Positions 1 through 7,921 of a stretch of DNA of 8,613 bases are shown piece by piece (positions within the stretch are counted from its first letter, which is position 1; each line of letters starts with the position of its first letter). The translations under genes and the position numbers were made by a program. The stretch is from an uncultured Solirubrobacteraceae bacterium (GTDB lineage Bacteria > Actinomycetota > Thermoleophilia > Solirubrobacterales > Solirubrobacteraceae): positions 1 through 8,613 of the forward strand of contig CATPBV010000333.1 in assembly GCA_955652345.1 (NCBI GenBank). Reading direction: 5' to 3'. A model generated the notes under the pieces. It was not told the DNA's origin and did not search any database. It worked only from the letters and a program-made list of their open reading frames with translations.

Positions 1-2568
<2,568 letters not shown>

Positions 2569-2584
2569 CCCAGCGTAGCTCGCG

Positions 2585-3274
2585 TCATCCCTGTGCCGCG
2601 AGCTCGCGGGCACGCTTGAAGATGTCGTCAAGCATCGCCTGGGTGAGCCGTCCCGTGAACGTGTTTTGCTGGCTCGGGTGGTAGGACCCCAGCAGGGTGT
2701 ACGGACCCACGGTGGCGGCGGCGCCGTGGCCGAACCGGGGCCGTGGCCGAGGAGCTGGGTGACCCAGCCCGCCGAGCGTTCGCAGCGCCACATCCCAGGC
2801 GAAGCCGCCAAGGCTCACCACCACCCGGACCTCCGCGAGCAGCTCGAGCTCCGCCACAAGGTAGGGCAGGCAGTTGTCGCGCTCGGCCGGCAGCGGCCGG
2901 TTCGCCGGCGGCGCGCAGCGCACCGCGGCGGTGACGTAGCAGCCCGTCAGTCGCAGGCCGTCGTCGCGCGAGACGGAAGTGGGCTGGTTGGCGAATCCCG
3001 CGCGCCACAACGCCGCGAACAGCCAGTCCCCGGAGCGGTCGCCCGTGAAGATCCGACCGGTGCGGTTGCCGCCGTGAGCCGCGGGCGCGAGGCCGAGTAC
3101 GAGGACCATGGCGCGCTGATCGCCGAAGCCCGGGAGCGGCTTCCCCCAGTAGTCCTCCGACGCGTACGCGGCACGTTTCGTGCGCGCTACCTCCTCGCGC
3201 CACGCAACCAGCCGCGGGCAACGCCGGCAGGAGACCACCTCCCGCTCGAGCACGGCGAGCCCGCCTGGCTTCAC
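2585..3274 (-). CDS. udgB: Family-5 uracil-DNA glycosylase (UdgB-like)
   Basis: Excises uracil (family members also take other deaminated bases) from DNA to begin base-excision repair. 229 residues, normal for the family. Fe-S cluster cysteines are visible as C16 and C19 (CRRC), C120 and C135. Motif A is GLAPAAHGGNRTGRIFTGD at 61-79. The GLAPA form, lacking the polar catalytic residue of families 1 and 4, marks family 5. Motif B is HPSQQNTFTGRLT at 199-211. VRCAPPANRP (118-127) and LGGFAW (155-160) are also as expected. The start is GTG at 3274-3272, whose G is shared with the TAG stop of the upstream TetR gene (TAGTG), and no separate Shine-Dalgarno is visible. Translation therefore probably relies on coupling. 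The stop is 16 nt before lhr. Family assignment is very secure; the base range it acts on is inferred from the family. Confidence 0.95.
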   Translation of the reverse strand: MKPGGLAVLEREVVSCRRCPRLVAWREEVARTKRAAYASEDYWGKPLPGFGDQRAMVLVLGLAPAAHGGNRTGRIFTGDRSGDWLFAALWRAGFANQPTSVSRDDGLRLTGCYVTAAVRCAPPANRPLPAERDNCLPYLVAELELLAEVRVVVSLGGFAWDVALRTLGGLGHPAPRPRPRFGHGAAATVGPYTLLGSYHPSQQNTFTGRLTQAMLDDIFKRARELAAQG

Positions 3275-3909
3275 TAGGCGCCGGGGGTCAGCAGACCGGC
3301 GATGAGCCTGTCGATCACGGGCGCCAGCTCGAGCACGTCCTGGGGCTCTCCCAGCCGGACCTGGCGGGATACCAGCTCGTTGATCGCGCCGACGATCGCG
3401 ATCGCGTCGTACTGTGAGCGGAACCGCTCGATCAAGCCCTGCTCGGCGGCGGCGGCGTTCTCGGCGTCGAGCAGCTCGGCGTACTGCTGCAAGCTCTCGT
3501 CGCGGCGGCGCGCGGCATTCGGACCGGCGCCGAAGATCTCCACCAGCAGCGTCTGGGCGAAAGCCGGATGCTCTGACAGCGTCGTCAGGAAGGCGCGCAT
3601 CGCCGCCTTCAGCCGCTCCTTGGGATCGGTCCCGGCATTCTCGGCGGCCTCGGCCACCGACCGAACGACCGTGTCGGCGGCTGTGCCGAACAGCGCGATC
3701 ATGCAGTCTTCCTTGTTGGCGAAGTGCTCGTAGAACGTCGCCTTCGACATCCCGGCCCGCCGGCTGATCGACTCGGAGCTTGCCTGCGCGTACCCGCGGC
3801 TCGCGAACTCCTCGGCGGCGGCCTGGAGCAGCCGGCCACGCTGGAGCGGCAAGCGCACCTCGAGCGGCGGCGCGTGGCGCCCTCTGGCGGCTCCTCCCCC
3901 GGTAGTCAT
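3274..3909 (-). CDS. TetR/AcrR-family transcriptional regulator
   Basis: One-component DNA-binding repressor. 211 residues from ATG 3909. The N-terminal helix-turn-helix is at about residues 26-73: RGRLLQAAAEEFASRGY, then SSESISRRAGMSKATFYEHFANKEDC, with the recognition-helix pattern SKATFYEHF typical of TetR. The remainder (75-205) is a helical ligand-binding and dimerisation domain whose ligand I cannot predict. I chose ATG 3909, 7 nt after the rmlB stop, because it gives normal TetR length. An upstream in-frame ATG at 3939 would overlap rmlB and add a low-complexity leader. Its stop overlaps the GTG of the uracil-DNA glycosylase by 1 nt. It sits between sugar-nucleotide and repair genes, so it could control this operon or a distant target. 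No candidate operator is obvious beside it. Confidence 0.9.
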   Translation of the reverse strand: MTTGGGAARGRHAPPLEVRLPLQRGRLLQAAAEEFASRGYAQASSESISRRAGMSKATFYEHFANKEDCMIALFGTAADTVVRSVAEAAENAGTDPKERLKAAMRAFLTTLSEHPAFAQTLLVEIFGAGPNAARRRDESLQQYAELLDAENAAAAEQGLIERFRSQYDAIAIVGAINELVSRQVRLGEPQDVLELAPVIDRLIAGLLTPGA

Positions 3910-3916
3910 CGCCGGC

Positions 3917-4912
3917 TCAGGCCCTGAGCGCGCGGCCATAGTGGCGCTCGTAGTAGTCACGGTATGAGCCGGACCGGATCGGCTCCCACCACCAAGCGTT
4001 CTCCCGGTACCAGTCCACCGTCTGTGCAAGTCCCTCCTCGAACCTGGTCTGTGCTCGCCAGCCGAGCTTCTGGAGCTTCTCTGACGAGAGCGAGTAGCGC
4101 CGGTCGTGCCCCGGCCGGTCGGTCACGTGCTCGACCAACGACGGGTCGGCGCCGGTCAGCTCGACGATCCGCCCGACCACCGCGAGGTTCTCACATTCGT
4201 CCGGACCGCCGCAGTTGTAGGCCTCGCCCGGGCCGCCATAGCTCAGGACGTGGCCGATCGCGCGTCCAAAGTCCTCGACGTAGAGCCAGTTGCGGACGTT
4301 GCGTCCGTCCCCATAGACCGGTAGCTGGTCGCGGGCGAGTGCGTTGAGGATCATCAGCGGAATCATCTTCTCGGGGTACTGGTAGGGGCCGTAGTTGTTC
4401 GAGCCGCGGCAGATCGACGTGTGCAGCCCGTACGTGTGCTGGTAGCTCGACACGAGCAGGTCCGCCCCTGCCTTCGAGGCGCTGTAGGGGCTGGACGGCT
4501 CGAGATGAGAGTCCTCCGTGAAAGAGCCATCGTCGATCGAGCCGTATACCTCGTCGGTCGAGACCTGCACGTACCTGAGGTCTCGCTCCCTAGCGGCCTC
4601 GAGCAGCGTATGCGTCCCCTGCATGTTGGTGACCATGAACTCCTCGGGCCCCGAGATCGATCGGTCGACGTGGGTCTCGGCAGCGAAGTTGACGATCGCC
4701 TCGCAGCCGGCGACGGCCTCCGCGACCGCAACAGCATCCTCGATCGGCGCATGGATGAAGCGGATCTCGCCGATCACGTCCTGCAGGGTCTCGCGGCGGC
4801 CGGCGTAGGTGAGCTTGTCGAGCACCGTGATCTGATCGCCGTGCTCTCGAAGGCGCAGGCGCACGAACGTCGAGCCGATGAAGCCGGCAGCGCCGCACAC
4901 GAGCAGCCTCAT
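3917..4912 (-). CDS. rfbB: dTDP-glucose 4,6-dehydratase (RmlB)
   Basis: NAD-dependent extended short-chain dehydrogenase converting dTDP-glucose to dTDP-4-keto-6-deoxyglucose, step 2 of dTDP-L-rhamnose synthesis; cytosolic. 331 residues from ATG 4912, in the family's usual range. The Rossmann glycine motif GAAGFIG is at 7-13. FAAETHVDRSI (77-87) is diagnostic. The catalytic STDEVYG motif (118-124, with T119, D120, E121) and YSASK (Y143, K147) are intact. SNNYGPYQYPEKMIP (171-185) and GDGRNVRNWLYVED (201-214) are also typical of RmlB. An open frame extends upstream to 5065, but family alignment and the GAAGFIG position place the start at 4912. That ATG overlaps the rmlD stop in an ATGA (4 nt), indicating translational coupling. 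Other dTDP-hexose pathways also use this enzyme, but the adjacent rmlD points to rhamnose. Confidence 0.97.
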   Translation of the reverse strand: MRLLVCGAAGFIGSTFVRLRLREHGDQITVLDKLTYAGRRETLQDVIGEIRFIHAPIEDAVAVAEAVAGCEAIVNFAAETHVDRSISGPEEFMVTNMQGTHTLLEAARERDLRYVQVSTDEVYGSIDDGSFTEDSHLEPSSPYSASKAGADLLVSSYQHTYGLHTSICRGSNNYGPYQYPEKMIPLMILNALARDQLPVYGDGRNVRNWLYVEDFGRAIGHVLSYGGPGEAYNCGGPDECENLAVVGRIVELTGADPSLVEHVTDRPGHDRRYSLSSEKLQKLGWRAQTRFEEGLAQTVDWYRENAWWWEPIRSGSYRDYYERHYGRALRA

Positions 4913-5754
4913 GCCGACACCTTCGCGGCCATGTACTCCGACAAGCCCTCCCGCCAGTCCGGCAGCACCGGCGCCTCGCCCACGCGCTCGGTTCCGAGCA
5001 CGCTGTAGGCCGGACGTCGCGCTGGCCGGGGCATGTCCCGCGTGGAGCAGGGCTTCACCTCGCACTCCATCCGCGCGGCATGAACGATCTCATTCGCGAA
5101 CTCGTACCAGGAGCAGGCTCCGCCGCCGGCGACATGGACCACTCCCTGCGGCCGCCACTCCGCGAGTGTGAGCAGCGCCTGCGCCAGATGCCCCGTGAAG
5201 GTGGGGCAACCGACCTGGTCATCGACCACGTTCAGCTCGGCGCGCTCGGCGGCGAGGCGGAGGATCGTGGCGGGAAAGCAGGGACCGCCGGCGCCGAAGA
5301 GCCACGAGGAGCGGACGATCGTGTGGCTTGCGGGAGCGTGACGGGCCACCTCGAGCTCGCCCGCCAGCTTGGAGCGGCCGTACGCCGAGACGGGGCCGGT
5401 CTGGTCTGACTCGACGTAGGGCTGTCTCCTCGAGCCGTCGAACACGTAGTCGCTCGAGACATGGAGCGTCCAGGCCCCTTCGGCTGCGGCCGCGCGAGCG
5501 ACATGGCCCGCGCCGGCGCCGTTGACGCCCGTCGCGTCGCGCTCATGCTCCTCGGCGCCGTCGACGTTGGTCCACGCGGCGCAGTTGACCACCAGGTCCG
5601 GGGACGCCGTCGTGATCGCTTCTCGAACTGCGCGGGGGTCCGTGATGTCGAGCTCGCCGTGGGCGAAGGCCACCACGTCGTGCCCGGCGTCCCGCGCGGC
5701 GTTCGCGACGTCCTGCCCCAGCATCCCGGCCGCGCCTGTGATCAGAAGCCGCAT
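4909..5754 (-). CDS. rfbD: dTDP-4-dehydrorhamnose reductase (RmlD)
   Basis: NAD(P)H-dependent reductase forming dTDP-L-rhamnose, the last step of the pathway; the product feeds cell-wall polysaccharide or glycan synthesis. 281 residues, normal length. The Rossmann motif GAAGMLG is at 7-13. NCAAWTNVDGAE (57-68) and SSDYVFDG (100-107) are family hallmarks. The catalytic pair in YGRSK is Y125 and K129. DDQVGCPTF (178-186) and RPAYSVL (247-253) are the usual C-terminal substrate-side motifs. The start is ATG 5754, 33 nt after the cupin stop. There is no clear Shine-Dalgarno; a possible short-leader promoter lies at 5768-5773. The 3' end overlaps rmlB by 4 nt. The pathway genes rmlA and rmlC are not in the window. 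Confidence 0.96.
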   Translation of the reverse strand: MRLLITGAAGMLGQDVANAARDAGHDVVAFAHGELDITDPRAVREAITTASPDLVVNCAAWTNVDGAEEHERDATGVNGAGAGHVARAAAAEGAWTLHVSSDYVFDGSRRQPYVESDQTGPVSAYGRSKLAGELEVARHAPASHTIVRSSWLFGAGGPCFPATILRLAAERAELNVVDDQVGCPTFTGHLAQALLTLAEWRPQGVVHVAGGGACSWYEFANEIVHAARMECEVKPCSTRDMPRPARRPAYSVLGTERVGEAPVLPDWREGLSEYMAAKVSA

Positions 5755-5767
5755 TTCGGTGCGCTGA

Positions 5768-5773
5768 AGGGTA
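5768..5773 (-). promoter_or_regulatory. Possible -10 element (TACCCT) before rmlD
   Basis: TACCCT on the minus strand fits the actinobacterial TANNNT -10 form. A start about 7 nt downstream (near 5760) would leave a leader of roughly 6 nt before ATG 5754. No good -35 is seen. This could let rmlDB be transcribed apart from the cupin, but a hexamer this degenerate also occurs by chance. Confidence 0.25.
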
Positions 5774-5787
5774 GTGGGACTGGCCGG

Positions 5788-6177
5788 TCAGTCCTTCCAG
5801 AAGTCGTTCAGCATCTCGCCGTCGCCGCCCTCCGGGCGGTCGGAGCCGATCGCGATCAGCTCGAGGCCATCGGAGCCGGCCTCGAATGCCCGCACCGTTT
5901 CCGGCGCGACGCGCACCAGATCCCACTGCCGCAGGTCGACGATCTCGTCGCCGAGCCGTATCTGGCCCGAGCCGCTGACGACCAGATAGGCCTCCTCCTG
6001 CTCGCGGTGCCTATGCCCGAATGGTGTCCGGAAGCCCGGGCTGTAGCGGAAGTAGGTGACTCCCAGGTGCTCGGAGTCCATGTGGTCGCGGGCGAACCGG
6101 GATTCGAGACCTTTGACCCCGTGCTCGGCGGCTGCGTCCTTGATCTCCTTCAGGTTCTTGATGGTGTAGTCGGACAT
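5788..6177 (-). CDS. Small single-domain cupin protein
   Basis: A 129-residue conserved beta-barrel (cupin) protein of unknown substrate. Cupin motif 1 is visible as GFRTPFGHRHREQEEAYLVV (48-67), with candidate metal ligands H55, H57 and E61 or E62. LGDEIVDLRQWDLVRVAP follows. In motif 2 the position where the metal-binding His is usual appears to be R96 (PETVRAFEAG), so metal binding may be altered or absent. The start ATG 6177 is chosen because AAAGGAG lies 4 nt upstream (6182-6188); an in-frame GTG at 6204 would place that site inside the gene. It is first in the minus-strand run and 33 nt before rmlD. It is too short and too unlike RmlC (about 180 residues) to be the missing epimerase. 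A role in sugar metabolism is only a guess from its position. Confidence 0.88.
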   Translation of the reverse strand: MSDYTIKNLKEIKDAAAEHGVKGLESRFARDHMDSEHLGVTYFRYSPGFRTPFGHRHREQEEAYLVVSGSGQIRLGDEIVDLRQWDLVRVAPETVRAFEAGSDGLELIAIGSDRPEGGDGEMLNDFWKD

Positions 6178-7030
6178 GACGCTCCTTTCGGGATTCGTGG
6201 TCACGGAAGCTTCTCAACCCGCACGATCGCGCGCTGGTAGGGTCGCCGTCATCGCTGACAGAACGAAATACACGCCTGGCACTTTCTCCTGGGCCGATCT
6301 CACGACCAGCGACCAGTCCGCCGCCAAGGGCTTCTACGGCGAACTGTTCGGCTGGGAGGCCGAGGACCTCCCGATCGGCAACGCAGTGTTCTATTCGATC
6401 ATGCGGCTCGACGGCAAGGATGTCGCCGCGATCTCACCGCAGCAGCGGGAGCAGCGCGAAGCCGGGGCGCCTCCGGCGTGGAACTCGTACGTGACCGTGG
6501 AGAGCGCGGATGCCGCCGTCGAGCGCGCCAAGGAACTCGGGGGAACGGTTCACGCGCCTGCATTCGACGTCATGGACGCCGGCAGGATGGGCGTCATCCA
6601 GGATCCCCAGGGCGCGTTCTTCCTCGTGTGGGAGCCGAAGTCGCACATCGGGGCGACACTGGTGAACGCTGCCGGCGCGCTGACCTGGAACGAGCTCGCG
6701 TGCAGCGACAAGGACGTGGCGCACCATTTCTACTCCGACCTGTTCGGCTGGACGATCACCCCGCTTGAGGACATGCCGATGCCGTATTCGACGATCAAGA
6801 CCGCGGATGGGCACACCAACGGCGGAATGCGGCCGGCGATGGACCGCGAGCCGCCGAACTGGCTCGTGTACTTCGGCACCGACGATATGGAGGGCTCGGT
6901 CGCCAGGTTGCGCGAGCTCGGCGGCAGCACCATGACCGAGGTCATGGACATCGGCGTCGGCAAGATCGCGATCGTCCGCGACCCGCAGGGCGCCGTGTTC
7001 GCGCTCTACGCCGGCCAATTCGAGCCGTGA
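6176..7030 (+). CDS. Two-domain VOC (glyoxalase/bleomycin-resistance-like) protein
   Basis: Tandem vicinal-oxygen-chelate domains, similar in layout to actinobacterial proteins of the Cfp30B/27-kDa antigen type; specific reaction unknown. Domain 1 runs from GTFSWADLTTSD through FYGELFGW, an ERAKELGG helix and DPQGAFFLVWEP. Domain 2 repeats the pattern with LTWNELACSD, FYSDLFGW, ARLRELGG and DPQGAVFALYAG. The frame's first ATG is 6176, with GTG at 6197 as the only other usual start upstream of the domain. However, the family sequence (RTKYTPGTFSW) begins right after 6251, where the codon is ATC and a TAGGGT -10 sits 7 nt upstream. I list the full conventional frame, but the functional start is probably near 6251 (259 residues). 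ATG 6176 overlaps the start codon of the divergent cupin gene, which is unlikely to be used. The 3' end overlaps murI by 25 nt. Confidence 0.85.
   Translation: MTLLSGFVVTEASQPARSRAGRVAVIADRTKYTPGTFSWADLTTSDQSAAKGFYGELFGWEAEDLPIGNAVFYSIMRLDGKDVAAISPQQREQREAGAPPAWNSYVTVESADAAVERAKELGGTVHAPAFDVMDAGRMGVIQDPQGAFFLVWEPKSHIGATLVNAAGALTWNELACSDKDVAHHFYSDLFGWTITPLEDMPMPYSTIKTADGHTNGGMRPAMDREPPNWLVYFGTDDMEGSVARLRELGGSTMTEVMDIGVGKIAIVRDPQGAVFALYAGQFEP
6182..6188 (-). promoter_or_regulatory. Shine-Dalgarno site of the cupin gene
   Basis: AAAGGAG on the minus strand, 4 nt before ATG 6177. It is the clearest ribosome-binding site in the window, and it fixes the cupin start at 6177 rather than the in-frame GTG at 6204. 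Confidence 0.7.
6238..6243 (+). promoter_or_regulatory. Candidate -10 element (TAGGGT) of the VOC gene
   Basis: TAGGGT matches the TANNNT -10 consensus common in GC-rich actinobacteria. It is followed by exactly 7 nt and then by 6251, where the family-conserved protein sequence begins. Transcription would therefore begin at or next to the apparent first codon, giving a leaderless message. The upstream -35 region is weak (TCAACC near 6214-6219). It lies within the 6178-6250 spacer between the divergent cupin and VOC genes. Confidence 0.45.
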
Positions 7031-7911
7031 CCGTCGCGGTCCATTCGCAGGCATAGACCGGCGGAGGCGAGGTAGGCGGCACCGGCCAGTGGCCAGCTGC
7101 CGGGCTGTCCGCTGAGCAGTACTCCGACGGCGCCAGGGGTCACTTCGTGGGGCGCATGTGGGAGTCGTCGGAGTACTTGGCGGACGACGGCATCCCGGCT
7201 GTCCAGCAATTGTGTGCCGGTCGGGAGTGCTCTCGCGATCGCCTCGGCGACCAGCGGATAGTGGGTGCAGGCGAGGACTACCGTGCCGCAGCGGCGAGGT
7301 GTAGCTGCGGCCGCCGCCGAGATCGCCTCGGCTGTTGCGTCGTCGTCCCTCGCGTCGATGGCCTCGGCCAGACCCTCGCAGCCAATGCACGTCACGTCGC
7401 GGTTGGCGGCGAACTCGGCGATGAGCGCGGCTACGTACTCGCTGGTGGCGGTCCGTTCGGTGGCCCAGACCGCGAACGGAGCGCCAGAAGCCGCAGCAGG
7501 TTTGACCGCGGGCACCGTGCCGATGACTGGCACCATAGGCTCGAGTCGTTCGCGCAGCGAAACCAACCCGACCACGCTCGCGGTGTTGCACGGCACAACC
7601 ACGGCGTCCAGCGGACGCTTTTCGGCGGCAGAAACGGCGAGATGCAGCCTGCTGATGACCTCCTCGGCCGGCAGCTGCCCCCACGGCATGCGGTCCGGAT
7701 CCATCGCCAGGACGAGGTTCGCGGACGGCATCGCCGAGCGCAGCGCAACCGCTGTCGGTAGGAGTCCGATCCCGGAGTCGATCAATAGCAGCCGGATCGC
7801 CGGATGATCACAGAGGTACTTCCTGACCCCGACGTGGCGGTCATGTGTTTCGAGGGACCTGGACGACTTAAGTGGCGATATGCGCGACTTGAGTCGTCCA
7901 GGCAACGTCAT
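7006..7911 (-). CDS. murI: Glutamate racemase-like protein (MurI, Asp/Glu racemase superfamily)
   Basis: Probably converts L- to D-glutamate for peptidoglycan, using two cysteines. The two catalytic motifs are intact: VPCNTAS (Cys at residue 108 counting from ATG 7911) and LACTHYPLV (Cys at 214), plus the N-terminal acidic IDSGIG (Asp at 45). VIGTVPAVKPAA and ATERTATSEYV are family-like. Variants are notable: IDSGIGLL in place of the usual DSGxGGL, and PWG where PYG is common. The start is uncertain. ATG 7911 gives 301 residues with an N-terminal extension of about 38 that encodes the inverted repeat at 7858-7902. The family core starts at ATC 7797 (263 residues, normal length), and the nearest usual downstream start is TTG 7788. 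A related amino-acid racemase activity is possible. It overlaps the convergent VOC gene by 25 nt and is divergent from the NlpC/P60 gene, another cell-wall function. Confidence 0.88.
   Translation of the reverse strand: MTLPGRLKSRISPLKSSRSLETHDRHVGVRKYLCDHPAIRLLLIDSGIGLLPTAVALRSAMPSANLVLAMDPDRMPWGQLPAEEVISRLHLAVSAAEKRPLDAVVVPCNTASVVGLVSLRERLEPMVPVIGTVPAVKPAAASGAPFAVWATERTATSEYVAALIAEFAANRDVTCIGCEGLAEAIDARDDDATAEAISAAAAATPRRCGTVVLACTHYPLVAEAIARALPTGTQLLDSRDAVVRQVLRRLPHAPHEVTPGAVGVLLSGQPGSWPLAGAAYLASAGLCLRMDRDGHGSNWPA
7858..7902. repeat. 45-bp inverted repeat with two ACTTRAGT palindromes, candidate operator
   Basis: The arms 7858-7873 and 7887-7902 are complementary at 15 of 16 positions, with one T/G opposition (7869/7891), and 3 further pairs inside around a centre at 7880. 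Each arm also contains its own palindrome: ACTTAAGT at 7866-7873 and ACTTGAGT at 7887-7894. Their centres are 21 bp apart, two helical turns, which suits two dimers binding the same face. It lies upstream of the NlpC/P60 start and at the 5' end of murI, so one factor could control both. There is no T-run, so it is a poor intrinsic terminator. CTTGAGT resembles a half-site of the HspR HAIR element, but the spacing differs. Confidence 0.65.
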
Positions 7912-7914
7912 ACT
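7909..7914 (+). promoter_or_regulatory. Candidate -10 element (CATACT) of the NlpC/P60 gene
   Basis: CATACT keeps the A2 and T6 of the -10 hexamer and is followed by exactly 7 nt and then ATG 7922, the same geometry as at the VOC gene. This suggests a leaderless message. TTGAGT at 7889-7894 resembles a -35 but the 14-nt spacer is too short, and it belongs to the second palindrome. A protein bound there would overlap the promoter. Confidence 0.35.
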
Positions 7915-7921
7915 CAGGCCC

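Noticed and set aside
2666..3277. 203-codon plus-strand open frame opposite the uracil-DNA glycosylase
   Set aside because: Antisense shadow; the minus-strand frame carries both UDG motifs and the Fe-S cysteines.
3917..5065. rmlB starting upstream at 5065
   Set aside because: The extension is the out-of-frame tail of rmlD; the Rossmann motif and the ATGA overlap fix the start at 4912.
6206..6213. GAAGCTTC palindrome between the cupin and VOC genes as an operator
   Set aside because: Eight bases only, single copy, no second half-site or helical spacing; chance is sufficient.
5461..6240. 259-codon plus-strand open frame over the rmlD 5' end and the cupin
   Set aside because: Antisense shadow of two well-supported genes; no domain seen.
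6434..7684. 416-codon minus-strand open frame across the VOC and murI genes
   Set aside because: Spans two real genes out of frame or antisense, with low-complexity Arg-rich composition and no family motif.
7858..7902. Inverted repeat as an intrinsic terminator or a true HspR HAIR element
   Set aside because: No T-run follows on either strand and it lies at gene starts, not ends. HAIR needs CTTGAGT and ACTCAAG separated by 7 nt, which is not the arrangement here.
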